Below are positions 1 to 13,075 of a stretch of DNA of 64,000 bases, one piece after another. The notes under the pieces were generated by a model. The model saw nothing but the letters and a program-made list of their open reading frames with translations. It did not search any database and was not told the DNA's origin. The DNA lies in the NCBI RefSeq assembly GCF_000499845.2, contig NC_023756.2:41293393-41357392 (forward strand). Direction: 5' to 3'. Each line of letters begins with the position of its first letter. Positions within the stretch are counted from its first letter, which is position 1. The position numbers and the translations under genes were made by a program. The DNA is from Phaseolus vulgaris (Eukaryota; Streptophyta; Magnoliopsida; Fabales; Fabaceae).

Positions 1-108
1 GATACCAATAGTTTTTAGTTTATAAAATAATATCTAACTTAGTCAATGTAATAACTAACTATTTCTAATATCTAAAAATAATTGATATTTAATGATTTTC
101 TTATAGTG
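1..108. mobile_element. CACTA-type MITE, right end (cut by window start)
   Basis: The stretch ends in GATTTTCTTATAGTG, a one-base variant of the GATTTTCTTGTAGTG terminus seen at 59270 and 63929. The internal text, with runs such as 'aacttagtcaatgtaataactaact', matches the inner part of those elements. The next three bases are ATT, a possible target-site duplication whose partner lies outside the window. It is non-coding and non-autonomous. Confidence 0.6.
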
Positions 109-1408
109 ATTATTCTTCTTCAACTTTAAAGTATCACCTCAATATATAGTTTTCAAATTGAATAAAATTTTTGTAACAAGTAATTTATTCAAATTTCAAT
201 TCAACTAAACAAATATATGAAATAAATGTTATAAAATAAAGTTATTTTAATTTAAAAATACTATAAATGTAATATTTTGTTATAAATTTGATGTACTGAA
301 CCACATCGAAGAATCAAATATATAAAAAAGAAAAAAAAATAAACAAACAAGCCAATTGGTTACTAAATCAAAACTCAACATAAAAATTAATCATCTAAAT
401 ATAATACCATTTAATACCAAATATTATCTATTAAATAGTTTTTATTATTATGAATACATAGTTTCTTAAGACATTTATATTTTTTAAGAATATTAAATTT
501 AATTAAAATAACTCTACACAACTTAAATGTATTATAGAATATACATATCAAGTCAATTTTCAAAATTCGAATCCATTCAAAATCAATTTCAAGTTCAACT
601 AAATTAACCAATCAAGATGGATATGATCTCTAACCATGATGAGAGCATATATATATATATATATAAGAAGACACTTTTGAAGATAGCCATAATTTTACAC
701 TCGAATCATATAATTTGTTTGTTCCTTGACATTATGATAAAAAAATGATTTGCCATGCAATTCATGCAAAACGAGTAATGATTCCCAATATCATCTGGGT
801 CGATTATAGTATTATCATATTGTCTCATGATTACATACTTTTTTGATGAAAGTGATCCAATGAACAATTTCTTATATTATAAGAATCCGGCCAAAATATC
901 TTAATATTTTTCCTTGTTGATCTGAGTTTGGATGACGAAGAAATATCCATTGAAAGGGCATCAACATGCATCATCATATAATTAATTGGTAATGAGAAGA
1001 TTATTGATTATATATGACCTTTCTCAACACTCAAGGTAGACTACACTAGCTAGGTTAGCATCTTATCATTATTTTTTTAGGTCAAACCCATTTAGAGACC
1101 AACTAAGTATAGTTCATATGTTACCACTTGGCATCATGTGTTAGCTTTGTATCCTTAAGAATCCAGGTGGTCCAGTACCAATATTACTTCCATAATTATT
1201 ACATATATAGTAATAACCTAAACTAATAATCACCCATTTTTTATTTTCTTTTTCTCTTTTTTCTGTGACTAATTTAAGCATCTTTTCCTAAGTTGATCTG
1301 CCAACTCACAATCTGCTTTCCATTTGAGATTATATTCTCTATGGAATAAATGAAAATATTTTATGCATTTCTAAATAGCTCACCATAATATAATATGATT
1401 TTAAAATA
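109..1408. other. AT-rich intergenic DNA, no gene seen
   Basis: No open reading frame here resembles a known protein. A short (AT)n tract lies at about 646-665. The sequence from about 700 to 1340 is less AT-biased but has no recognisable exon, RNA gene or element end. Confidence 0.6.
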
Positions 1409-1737
1409 TTCTAAAAAAATTATTCAACAAAAATTAATTTTCAAAATAAAAAATAATTGATTACTATATTAACTAAATCAGATATTATTTAGAGATTAAA
1501 AGAATTATTAATATTTAAATTAATTTTTACCATTGATAAATATTTTTTAAATTAGATTTAGCTATCAATTTTAGAATTTAGATAATTAACAGCTAAAATC
1601 TTAATATTTAATTAAATATCAGTTTAGAAATTATTTATAATAAATATTAATATTTTTTAAAATATATCTAATTTAGTTAATATAATAATTAATTTTTTTA
1701 TTTATTTTTAAAATTAGTTTTTATAATGATTTGTAGA
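1409..1737. mobile_element. Degenerate CACTA-type MITE
   Basis: The left edge reads TCTAAAAAAATTATTCAAC and the right edge TTATAATGATTTGTAG. Both are decayed forms of the CACTACAAGAAAATCATTAAA / TTTAATGATTTTCTTGTAGTG ends seen elsewhere in the window. The interior carries the same 'gattactatattaactaaatcag' type of text. No clear three-base duplication remains, so the boundaries are approximate. Confidence 0.4.
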
Positions 1738-2367
1738 AGTGGAATAACTAATCTTTATGTCTTAGTATGAAGGTTTGAATTTTACAATACGAAATAGTAT
1801 GATATTTTACAATAAGATTAATCGAATAACTCATTTAACTAAAATAAATTTAACTAACTAAATTTAAATAAAAAAATTATATTTGGATGTGGCTTAATTA
1901 AGGGTATATTAGTAACTATTATTATTCCTTAATCAGTGAAGATATATGGATAATGCAAAAGGCTTTGTGAAACACATTGAAGTCTACCGATTAAGATGGT
2001 TCTATTATGTGGATATTACAAATGAATGGATATTCTTGTTGTACACAAGAAAACATGTTATAACTAATCAATGAACTTCGAAACTTCTTGAAACTTTGAA
2101 TGCAACAAGTTTGGAGACACAACTAATGTTATTTGTGTCCATTTTTCCTCAATATGAAGTTACATTTGGAACAGATAAAAATAACAGGATTCTATTTTTC
2201 TTAACTACAGTTTAAGATTCTTTTGCAAATATCAAGAAGAAATAATACTTTTTATTATAATAAAATATTTATAAGATCCTCTATTTTACCTTTATTCATT
2301 TCTACATATCGTAATATATATTAAGTGAATACTCAAATATAAAAACAAAAATTATAATTAATATTAT

Positions 2368-2415
2368 CACTAAAAAAAATATTAAATAGAAACTAATTTT
2401 AGAGAACAAAATATT
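2368..2415. mobile_element. CACTA-type MITE left end, truncated
   Basis: CACTAAAAAAAATATTAAAT followed by 'agaaactaattttagag' matches the left ends of the CACTA MITEs at 20955 and 58948. The matching text stops after about 50 bp and unrelated sequence follows. A CACTA-like right end occurs at 4183, but the flanking triplets (TAT and ATA) do not match, so I do not join the two. Confidence 0.4.
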
Positions 2416-2789
2416 GGATTGCAGCTTACATGGAAAATGTTTAGGGTAAGTGAAATTGATTTTCAGTTATTTGAGTAATAGACTCTGCATTCACACTCGC
2501 TCGTAAATCATTAGATTCAAACAAGGAGGTCCTTTGCTCTTTTTTCTGCATGAATAGGACATGAACAGATTCAAACACATTATAAGAGAGCAAGTGAAGG
2601 AATAGAGAAGGAGAAAAAAATTATTTGAGATAAAAAGATTATAGAAAAATTAAGTGAAGTATTCCATCATTTTATTTATTTTTTTATTCTATTTTTTTTG
2701 TAAAATATTTCTAACTTTATCTGATTTATTTATTTATTAATTTTATAATTATATTTATTCAATAGATATAACTGTAGAAATTGATTTAA

Positions 2790-3065
2790 TTAACGGATGT
2801 TCTTTCAACCTTCGTTAAGTTTCAAAGGTTATTCAAAAATCTCAGCAAAATAACGAAGGTTTTTTTAATCTTCGTTAAATTTCAAAAGTTTATTCTAAAA
2901 TCTCAGCAAATTAATGGAGGTTTTTTTAACCTTCATTAAATTCCAAAGGTTTATTCTAAAACACTGGCGAAATAATGAAGGATTTTTAACCTTTGTTAAA
3001 TTTCAAATATTTATTGTAGAACCTCAATAAAACATTTCAGATTTTTCAAACTTCAATAAATAAAC
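2790..3065. repeat. Tandem array of about 60-bp units with hairpin arms
   Basis: Four to five imperfect units follow one another with a period of 60-61 bp. Each carries a conserved stretch of the type TCAAAGGTTTATTCTAAAA, then ATCTCAGCAAAATAACGAAG. The junctions read AACGAAGGTTTTTTTAATCT then TCGTT, so each unit can fold into a short hairpin with AACGAAG/CTTCGTT arms. A partial related unit lies at about 3211-3258. It does not code. Such arrays are common in the subterminal regions of CACTA elements, where they bind transposase; that role here is inference. Confidence 0.7.
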
Positions 3066-4183
3066 ATAATTAAATATATTTATAAACAAATATAATGAAA
3101 TTTATTTATAAATAAATAATTAAAAACTACATAGTTTTAATATAATTTATATATTTTATAACTAAATTCTCTAAATTTTTGAAAGTGTAACTTTACATTA
3201 CAAGTAAGTTTTCTAAAGTTTCAAAAATTTATTTTAAAAACTCAGCAAAATAACCTTGGATAATAAGTATATCAACAACTAATCTTGGATAATAAGTATT
3301 TCAACAGTATTTGCATATTTTTTATGATTGATTGTAGTTGGTTTATATAATTCCTAGTTTTTTTTTTGTTACGAGCTCATACTTAAAAAATCTTGACTTA
3401 TTTTGTTTTAGCTTCTGATGTACATATATTTTATGTGCAATTTTAGATTTAGTTATAATTGTTGATATTTAATTCTCATAATTTTGAAATATTTTAAATT
3501 AAGGTCCTTATTTTAAAATGCATCTAATAATTAATTCACTGTGAAAATGAGAAGTGATAAAGTTAATTTCTCCTTGCAATATGTTTTTGCAATCTTTAGC
3601 CAATAACACTTATGGCTTTGAAGCCCACATCTGATAGATAATGCAATTATTTATGATATATAAAGCAGTGATAAACACTAGTTGTTGTTGAGTTAGGTAA
3701 CAATGGTTTGTGACCCAAATTGGGGCAGTAAGGTGATGGAAGAAGCAATATTGGAGTAAGAAGAAGATAAAGCCTTATTTAATGTTTTCTCTCCTTATAT
3801 ATAATAGACATAAGTGTGACTGAATTACGATTCCTTGTTAGGATTGTCGTTGGCGACCATTGAACCTGTGCCAGAGAGTTGTGTGTCTATGGTGGAAGAG
3901 AGAAGTCAGAAGGATAGTTAGATATGATGGAAAATGGGGTTGAAGGTTATTTCAAACAGCAAGTCATTTTATGAAAATTTTGAAACTCATGGTATTTTAT
4001 AGAGGTTCTTAAACCTATGGTATTTAAAAGGGGTTCTGAAAGACTTTTCTTGAGGTTTAAAAAAAAAATTCCCTAAAGATGGTTTAGCAGGGGAAACTAC
4101 AATCCTGAGTAAATGACTTAATAAAGGTTTTAACCCTGGACAATGTAAAAATGAACCTCCGTTAGAACCATTTTTTCTTAGTG
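3066..4183. mobile_element. Possible CACTA-type element interior and right end
   Basis: The segment ends at 4183 in CATTTTTTCTTAGTG, whose complement is CACTAAGAAAAAATG, a CACTA-like terminus. Just inside it, GAACCTCCGTTAGAACC resembles the AACCTTCGTTA arms of the 60-bp array to the left, linking the two as parts of one element. No transposase coding is visible. A matching left terminus and target-site duplication were not found, so the extent is uncertain. Confidence 0.4.
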
Positions 4184-4689
4184 ATAGTAGAGATTAAGAT
4201 TAAGATTATCAACTATAAAAATTGATAAGTTACTAAAAAGTTACAAATAATTAAGATTTGTACACTATAAATATTAAGTTTACATTTTGTAATAATTGGT
4301 TAAATTTGTACTTAATTAAGATCTCCATTTTATTTTCTTTAATAGTTTACTTAAATAATTATATTATTTTCTTTTACTTTTCATGTATTTTATTTCAACT
4401 TATTTATTTTTTTCCATTCTTATTTTTTATATTTTAATATATTTTTAATTTTTTACATATTATTATTACTAAAAATGAATAAAAGTTAAATTAAAGTATT
4501 TGATGAACTAGTTTAAATAAAATGACTTATTCAAATAGAAAGAGAGATATACAACTTAAAAAATTGAACCATTAAATTTTTTAATAAGCATTTAATCACT
4601 TTCTTAAATCTCAAATCATAAATACATAACAATATGTTTTTGGGATAATTAACTCGAAACTTATATGTTTATTAGTTTATTAGCTAGTT

Positions 4690-6640
4690 TATAGTTTATT
4701 AATTATTATTTTTATCGATAAAGAATAAATTAAATAAAGAGGAGTACTTAAAGGGTGCTCCAACCCTTATACAAAACATTATAATGTACCAACAGACCTA
4801 CTTTGTTCCAAAGCTAAACAATGCCAAAAAAAAAAACCCCAGAAACATAATAGAGAAAATAGAGGTTGTACATTTTGCACCTGCACTAACAGATTGAGCT
4901 GCTACCTAAACAAAATCATTATTGCTACATATTTTGCAGCTTCCAATCATGAGAACCCCATATCATAAACCGAAAAACAATTTCTAAGTGGTTGCATTGA
5001 ACATTGTATGCAACAGAACTTGGGCCACTGTTGGTACAACAATACATCTTCTATATATGACAACATCAGAACAAAAATCCAGTAACAAGAAGAGTTGGCA
5101 TTCAGGCCAAGCTCCATCTCCATCATGCAAGTGCCCCCCTTTTTGTTGGTCCCTCTACATAATGCTCATCATGTTGGGAGATATGGTCTTCCTCCATTCA
5201 TCACACAACAACATTTACCATTCATATCAACTAGAATCATTTGCCACCTCAGAACCATAACTATCTCCATCGAGGAACATGCTGTGAAGGCAGATTTTGC
5301 AGCAAAACTTACATCTCTACATACTTTTGCCTTCCATTTCACTTTAGATCTCCAAAACAGAATCATTTCTAGTCTTGTACTAGGTATGAACATGAGCAGC
5401 AAAGCCATTTAATAATACAAAAATCAACCTAATAACAAAACCCATCCAAAAATCAGAAAATTGCTTTAAAAAAACAAGGTTACACCACCCTTCTCTAGCC
5501 AAAGCACACAACAATCTTCCAAATAGAAATAGACTCACCTTATTCTAGCTCAACCAATTTAACTTACCTCTCATTTTACCTTATACAACAAAAAAACCAG
5601 AAACATCTTATTGGAACCAAAACCATTCGAAAAGAGATGTTGTCCACTTGATTAATCAACCACCTTACATCTTACTCTCTTTTTTGGTTACTTCTTTCTA
5701 AACATCATCAAACACTCCTTAAGGTCTAAACACCATTGTGAGTATGTGAAATCAACTAATTTTTCTTTGTTTTTAATCCAAGCCCACACCTTTAGTTGTG
5801 CCAAAGTAAATATTTCTATACTATCTACTCTACCATTATTAAAAATGATTTTGTTTCTTTGTTACTAAATCTCCACCATCACTGCTATCCACATACTTTC
5901 CCAAACACTATTCGCCTTTTTTGAAGTCCATCTTATGTAAAAATGAAAAAAATGATTTATGACTTCTCCATGATTTACTAAAATCTCCCCTAACCACTGG
6001 TTACTTCTACTCCATACCATCCAGACAATTTTACATTTAAAGAAAAGATGGTTTGTTGTTTCCTCTTCTACCCCACACATTACACATAACTTACTTTCCA
6101 AAACCATCCATTTATCCTCCAAATTGACTCTCATTGGTAACCTATCTATTAGTACCTGCCACGCTACTATCTACGACGAAGGTAAAACATTAATACCCCA
6201 ACAAAGTTCAAACAAAGGCATGAGTTCCCCGCTTACCTCATTTTTTAAAGTCTTGTATGCATATCTTACTGTGTACTCTAACTTTTTGTCTTCCTCCTAA
6301 ACCCATGAATCCTCTCTTTCTTTCGTACACCGTAGCCTTCTAAGCATTGCATAAGTTGTCTTTCCTTTTCCAATTTCCATTAAAATAAAGGTCTTCTCCA
6401 CTCCAACTTTCAGTTTCATTGATCATTACTCCAAATCCCTACCTGTGAGATATTTGTTGTTTTAAAAATCGAAACAGAGAAAAGCTTGAGAATCTGACAC
6501 TTAGTGTTTCATCCTCTATCCACTTATCTTCCCAAAATTTAATCCTATTTACATCACCAAGTATCCATCCTACTTTATCTTCAAAATTATTCTTCCATTC
6601 ATTCAAAGAAGAAATCATGTTCAAATTTTCTTGAGTATGA
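4690..6640 (-). mobile_element. LINE (L1-type) relic, 5'-truncated 3' end
   Basis: Read on the minus strand, 6624-6440 encodes the end of a LINE reverse-transcriptase protein (FEDKVGWILGDVNRIKFWED, then KWIEDETL). Segment 6134-5865 encodes its zinc-binding region (LCVMCGVEEETTNHLFFKCK). Further down, frames with stops still read YSQWC-like text seen in the LINE at 32440-33548. The 3' end near 4700-4760 carries GGGTTGGAGCACCCT and an A/T-rich tail, like the 3' end of the other LINE at 34900. Stops and frame changes show it is dead. Its 5' half is missing, as is usual for LINE copies. Confidence 0.85.
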
Positions 6641-6644
6641 TATC

Positions 6645-7140
6645 AAGTGAGTTGTTCTGAAACTCATTATATTGTTTGATTGAGATTCCTTTAGTTTAAA
6701 AAGGGTATTATCAATTTTATCTTAATCTGACATAATATTATCTTGAGGGAGTGCAAATTTAAATTAAATGTAAGTGAAGATTTAAATGAGTGGAACTTTA
6801 CAAACTCATTTATCCTAACTAGTCACTACATGGATGAATTATATTGTTGCACATGAATCAAATATTGGGTTGGACTGTATGTTTTATTTCAAGGTTGACT
6901 TTATTTTGATAAAAGTGCAAATTAAATTATATTTGGTTTAAGGTTGGACCTTGGGGATTGAAATAAGTGAGATTTGATAGGCTCATTTATCATGACTAGT
7001 CACTCCAAAAATAATTTTAATTAATGCACTTGAATCAAATAGTGAGTTTGACTAATAATATATACTCATACCAGTAAGTCTGACTATATTGGTAAGTATG
7101 ACTATATAGCAGTGAGTTTGACTACTCACACCATTTGTGC
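6645..7140. other. Intergenic DNA with loose GAGTTTGACT motifs
   Basis: No gene is seen. The phrases 'gactagtcactcc', 'gtgagtttgac' and 'aagtctgac' recur irregularly here and lead into the minisatellite that follows, as if an older and more diverged part of the same repeat. Confidence 0.5.
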
Positions 7141-7330
7141 TTGTATCATCTGAGTCTGACTAGTTGTATCATATGAGTTTGACTATTGTATTAGTTTGAT
7201 TAGTTGTATCATCTGAGTTTGATTAGTTGTATAGTCTGGCTAATTGTATCATTTGAGTTTGACTAATTGTATCATCTTAGTCTGACTAATTGTATCATCT
7301 AAGTTGGATTAATGGTATCATTTGTGCTTA
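7141..7330. repeat. Minisatellite, about 23-bp unit
   Basis: About eight imperfect copies of TTGTATCATCTGAGTTTGAC plus TAG run head to tail. Several copies are shortened by loss of part of the unit. It does not encode a repeat protein in any frame without stops. Confidence 0.75.
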
Positions 7331-7657
7331 TATCAGTGAGTTAGATTGATTGTACTGACTATGCCATATATATATTTGTAACATCTGTATTATACAATCT
7401 ATTATCTAATAATTGTTCTCACTTCTTGTGCTTTTCTTGTGTACTATTTGTGTTTTATAAAATGATAGAAAGTATTTAAATATACGCACATGACACTTCC
7501 ATACATTAGAAAATTCTTTGTGGTGGTATATGTTACATTCCCAAGATTACATTGAAACATGGGTGTACAAAACAATATAGTGGACAAGGATGATCTTTGT
7601 TGACCTTACCAGATTGAACCATGAATCCATATTACTAGACCTATTACTAAGACAATG

Positions 7658-7693
<36 letters not shown>

Positions 7694-8029
7694 TTTGTTT
7701 GATAGATTTTGGTGTCAACTTTATAATGGGAATTGGATATATGAGTGTGTGTGAAAAATTATGTCTTTCATTCGAGAAGAAAACACATAACTATACATCA
7801 CTACTTTTTTTGAAAAATAGTTGAGAAAATAGTGTAAAAATTTGATTAATTTAATCAAAATATTAAAGTAGAAGAATGTGAGAATAGAAATCTCACATCT
7901 AAGAAAATTTTATTTTGATACTTATGTGAAGATTTCATAAACTTAATCCTATATGAAAAAAATTTATTGTTATTTTTTTTATTATTACAAAAAGAACACA
8001 ATGTTTTCTTAATAAAAAATTTGAGATAT
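7331..8029. other. Intergenic DNA with (TA)n microsatellite
   Basis: A dinucleotide TA tract lies at about 7661-7689. The remainder is AT-rich with no gene. The part next to 8030 may be further decayed copia sequence, but no motif could be read. Confidence 0.5.
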
Positions 8030-8510
8030 TTTCATCCTGTCTACTTAATGTTAATACTCATGCTTGATGATAACCTACAAAATTAATAGAAAATAAGATG
8101 GAAATTTGGTTACAATCTTGAAGGTTGAAGTATTTTAAGACTTTCAATAAGAAATTATTCTAACAAAGTGAAACTTTTCTATTTTTTTTTGTCTTAATGA
8201 ACTTGCATCTTTAAATTCTTATTTGTTGGTTCCAATTTCTTCATATCAAACTCCCTATCTAATTATGCCTTCAATTCTTATATTTGAGCTTTGCTGGAGA
8301 CTAACATGTCATTCATAAAAAACAATAAGCTAATAAAGTAATTCTCATTAAACCTATTATAATATGTACAATGGTAGGATGTTTGTAACTAGGAATAATA
8401 ATGAAGGATTCAAATCTATTGTACTAACACTTCGATATACACACACATATCCTCTTCAAGTTCTCCATGAACAAATATTATTTTTGTACATGTAGTTGCT
8501 CAAGATGTAA
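8030..8510 (-). pseudogene. Ty1/copia reverse-transcriptase relic
   Basis: Minus-strand frames read pieces of a copia-type reverse transcriptase in the right order. An N-terminal piece near 8500-8460 reads TKIIFVHGELEED. The active-site region near 8325-8275 reads LLFFMNDMLVSS, where the family has YVDDM. A piece at 8270-8230 reads LDREFDMKKLEP, and one near 8200-8120 reads KVLKYFNLQDC. Stops and frameshifts interrupt every section, and the second catalytic Asp pair is damaged (MND for VDD). No LTRs were identified around it. Confidence 0.75.
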
Positions 8511-9086
8511 ATCAAATGACATGATCAAAATAAATTTAATTATGGTCAAATGATGAAGAGTAATTGTTTTTATTGTTGTTTTGAAATTGGTGAAGTGTGC
8601 AACAAGTAATGTCCTTCAAGCAATAAAGTGACACTTGAGCGAGGGAGAGTCAATATTGATTTTCTTTCAACGGGACCTTGTACTATAACAAATGATTACT
8701 CAAGCGATAAATAGTTAAAACACAAGAAATCCTTCAGGATGTGTTTGGTGACTTATACTACAAATTATGTTGGTGTGATGCTAGCTAGAGGAATAAACTT
8801 AAGTGATAAGTAAACATTCGGGCAAAATAAAAGTTGTATCAATTCTCTTTGCTATGAAGTTGACATTACACAAGTGATGTAAGGTCAGAAAAGTGTTTCC
8901 CTATTTAATGAAGACATGTCGTTGGAGTATTTGATAGTTATAACATTTAATGTTAATGATAGTGTGTGTATATGTATATATTGTAGTGTATATTTTTAAA
9001 GTCTTGTATGGATACCTAATTATAATTGTGACATATTGTATGTGTATTTATTTATTTTAATTTTAATTTTGATGTATATGTATATG
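8511..9086. other. Intergenic DNA, no gene seen
   Basis: No motif or repeat end was recognised. It may include flanking parts of the copia relic, but no protein similarity is readable. Confidence 0.4.
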
Positions 9087-9477
9087 TTCTCGAACGAGGT
9101 GAGAACCAAGAGAGCGATTAAACTCCTTCTTGGTTGGTCGCTCTTCTCTCCTTCCTCTCGAACATACTTCTGCACCTCTCACTCCTCCACTCCTCGTCTC
9201 TGTGAACTCCGGGCTCGGATGCTACTTGTAAAAGGCACTCCAACGCTTAAGTCAGACTTTAGCACTCGACACTCAGTGTATTTAGTACTAGATGATGACG
9301 TACCTGATTCTTGGAATCTGTGTGACCCGTTTGTTATTGAGCCTATTTAAGGATTGAATCTCTAATTAAGAATACATCACTTAGTGTTTGATTTTTGATT
9401 AGTCTCGTAAGTCTTCTGCTTGAGTGTAATGGTCTCAGTCAATTTTAACCACTTCCAATAGATTGGACGGACCTGAC
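9087..9477. repeat. Dispersed LTR-like repeat, copy 1 (TGTTCTCGAA start)
   Basis: This block begins TGTTCTCGAACGAGGTGAGA and is clearly related to 43029-43440. Both share ACCAAGAGA, GCTCGGATG/ACTCGGATG, CACTCAAGTCAGA-type text, and AACGTACCTG/GACGTACCTG followed by TTCTTGG/TTCTTAG. It is notably richer in GC than its surroundings. The TG start suggests part of an LTR, but no paired copy or primer site lies next to it. An (AT)n tract follows at about 9487-9509. Confidence 0.6.
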
Positions 9478-9509
9478 CGGGTAAAAATATATATATATAT
9501 ATATATATA

Positions 9510-12500
9510 ATATAAATATTTTAAAACGCTACAAATTATTCATTTACTTTATCAAAATTAATTTCTAAAAAAAAAAAATGTCTGCCTATCTTTGATTGGA
9601 GTATCCATCCATAATATTTAAATCCAAAACCTTAGTTAAAATGACCGAATTCAACACCATTGAAATTAACAACCAAAGTGTAATTTATGGTGAGAGGATT
9701 GGGAGCAATTTCTTTCATTATTTTTCTCAAAGGTGGACATGGGGATGGAAATTGTACCTACCATATCCTACCTTTATCACCTCACCACACACATTCATGT
9801 AACATTAACATCAAATGTTATAGCCCCAACAAACTTATATTTTATTTTTCTTACAAGTGTTAAATTTTATTAATTCAACCATTGCATTAAATTTTCGTAT
9901 ATGAAAGATCGAGTCTATTTAATTTTCAAATAACTCTAAATTAATAAGTTATATATATATGTTTATTTTAATGTAATATATATAATATTATATATAGTAT
10001 AGCATCATTTTTTTATCCGTAGTATATTATGACTTAGTGATTAGATTAATGAAATTTAATATGTATAAATAGTTATGAAAGGTGCGTTGTATAGGATTGT
10101 CAAAAGTTAAACAACGAGTGATCTAAGATTTAGTATTTATAAAAGGCCATTAAATAAGCATATAAATTTGTCAAACCTTACATTAATTTATTTATCTTTA
10201 TTACATGACAACTTAAAAAGATTAAGTATTATGTGTCTCTCAATTATTACAGTTCATACAGAATCAATAAAACGACAATCCCAGAAGAAATATTCTACAT
10301 AACATGCAAATAAATGAGTTGACCCTGATTAAAAGTCAACCACATTATTCTTACATATTTTTTTTCAACATACGAAAATGAAAAGGAAAAAAAAAATAAT
10401 GATGGAAATCTAATCAGATGACACCTGATGATGATTGGCTTTTATGAACAGCATTGCTCTTTTTAAAATGTATGACATTTCATTCTCGGACTTTTCTGTT
10501 TCCCCTTAACACCATTATACTATGTGTGCAGAGTCTAATCAGATAACACCTGAACAAAGTTTTTTTTTTTTTAAAAAAAAAAATTTACGATCAGTGAAAC
10601 TTTAAATACCTCAAGAGAGTTTCAATCTGAGTTTCTTTCACTTTTATTTTTATTTTTTATGATATAATTAAACTTTTGTTTACTTCCTCTAATTTTGAAT
10701 ACGGTTTTTCAGTCTCAAAAGGTTTGCATTCATTATTCTTTTATGTGATAAGAAAACATACTTTTCATAATCTCAAGACAATTAAGAATGTGTTATATAA
10801 ATCTTAAAGTGTCGACACATGTTAATTAATGGCTTCCTTTTTTCCTCTCAAAATATAAATATTCACAACTCATCTCAAAGTCAATGAGATTGTGAAAGTG
10901 AAGTTCCATACCCGGTTATATACCAAATTTAAAAAAGTTTTCTTTTCAAATTTTAATAATTTGATTCCAAACAATTTTTTTAATATAAATATCTTTTATC
11001 AGAAAAAGTATTAGTTTAATATAAATTTTACGAACATGTAGTCTTTTAAAATTAATTTTTTTTCCTTACTTTTAAAAAATTATATTTATGAGACCAATGT
11101 TAAATACTATTGTCAATAAAACCTCCCTAAAATGCTTTAAATATTTTTGAAATACAGATAATAGAGACTAAATATCTTTTTCTTTTTTAAAGATTAAATA
11201 TATTATTCGTTCATATATTATAACACAAAATTAATTTAGTTAAAACTTTAGATTTTTTTTTTGAATATTTATCTAAATAATCTAAAATTTAAACTAAAAA
11301 TTAAAATTAATTTGACATAAAAGTACAATAAAAATATATTTAATTGTTTGTTTTAATTTTTAAAATAATAATTATTCTGCTCTTTTACGTGCACGAAAAT
11401 AAAAAAGATGTTAGAAAAGAAAAGTCCTAATAACGATATTAACTAAATAAAATTTAATGAAAAACAATCATAATTACTCAAATTTGAAAACAAGTTGATA
11501 GAAGAAGTTATTTTTCATTTGGAATAATCTGCAAATAAATTATTGGAGTTGAATCGATTAAATTTTGAAAATAAATTTGATTAGTTATTTGTTGGTGATA
11601 TACATATCATGCTTAATCCTAGTCATTTAAGCACTATTATAAGAAAGATTAGAGAAGGTGGCATTTGGAATTAGGAACCCTGTGGTGGTATACACATGAA
11701 TTGTATCTTTCAGCAGAGACACTGAAAGATAAGTTCATTTAATTGGAATCTTTTCCATCAAGATAATAAATATGCAGTACATATACTCAATTAGTTTATT
11801 ATCTTATAACTTTAAACTTAATTAATCAACTAATATTCTCTTGATTGCTTCCTACTCATTCCAAATCCTACAAGGCTCGTTGACTTTAAGAACATCCTCA
11901 ACCAAGGTTTGAAGTTTGAAATTTTGTTTTTGTAGTTTTATCTCGTAAAATGTCTACTTCACAACCTTATTTATGTTATCTTGCTGACAAAATTTATGAT
12001 AAGATGAGCAGTGGTGCTGTGTTTGATGCTGGAACAAGCACTGAAACAATTTAAAAAGAAACATTAAAAAACCAGTGATGATAAAACCAACCTGCACTTT
12101 AATCTGTCACACATTGTTGGTCCAATAACCTTTGTCACCAACCAATTCGTTAACAGTAGTTAAAAGGAAAAACAAAATTATCCCATCCCAACACAGTTTT
12201 TTTTTTTTGGTTAATGATGGAACATTAAAAATGTGGAGAATCAAAGTCAAGTGATCAAAATCAAAACAAGTCAATTTGTTGTAAAAGTATATACCTGTCC
12301 TTTAACATAAGCTCCTTAGAAAAGGAATTTTGAGGAATCATGGGAGAATAAGCTATCCAATGTTTCCATCACCTTCATCCCCATTTTAAGAAAGTAAAAG
12401 AAAGTGTAAGAAAAAGGAGAAAATTTTTGATTCCCCAATTCCCAGACTCTAACGTTGATTTCCAACAAAAACAGTGTGATCCCTGTTATCATTTACTGTA

Positions 12501-13075
12501 AAAAATAATAATGAAAGCAACAAAGCTAAGCAAAGAGGGTGTGAAGATTTTGTCCCCCCTCTTCCCCCAAATAAAAATGTCTTACTGGTGACTCTTCATG
12601 AGAATCTATTGCCCCCATTAAATCAATGTGCAACTTGATGTGCAACTTGCAGTGCCTTTTGCTTTGAAAATCTGAATGTGCATAAATTCCTCTGCTTATC
12701 TGCACAAAAGTACCCCTTTCATTTGTGCTTAACTAATGGTTTTTATTTTTTGTTGCATCTTATTCTATTTAATAGTAAAAGACCACATCATGTCCACCAA
12801 AAGTTTTGCTCAGTGTCAAGATCAGTGCCACAAGGCACAAATTCACAAACCAACATAGTGTTGTGCAATCACCATATAATTATGTTTTTTCTTCTTCTAA
12901 AATGTAGACTTGAATCTAATTTTTGTAGCATCATAAATGGGTAATTTGACTGTAAACTTGGTTCTCTAATTTTTAAAATTAAACAATTTTCATCTATTAT
13001 TAAGGCATAATCATAGTCTATACTTTTGGGTGTTAATTAAACTCATTTATATTTATACAATGTATACAATAAAAT
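9510..13075. other. Long AT-rich intergenic region
   Basis: No gene could be supported in this 3.5 kb. A 20-bp direct repeat of TCTAATCAGATGACACCTGA type (one mismatch) occurs at 10409-10428 and 10534-10553. A T-run followed by an A-run at about 10560-10582 could form a hairpin. Short open frames at 9596-9802 and 12678-12944 lack any domain or composition that suggests coding. Confidence 0.5.

Noticed and set aside
541..560. TTCGAATCC word resembling a tRNA T-loop
   Set aside because: No acceptor, D or anticodon arms can be drawn around it.
2368..4183. Joining the CACTA-like ends at 2368 and 4183 into one element
   Set aside because: The inner sequences at the two ends belong to different families and the flanking triplets (TAT and ATA) do not match.
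7141..7330. Regularly spaced repeats that might suggest a CRISPR array
   Set aside because: The units are contiguous tandem copies without unique spacers, in a plant genome.
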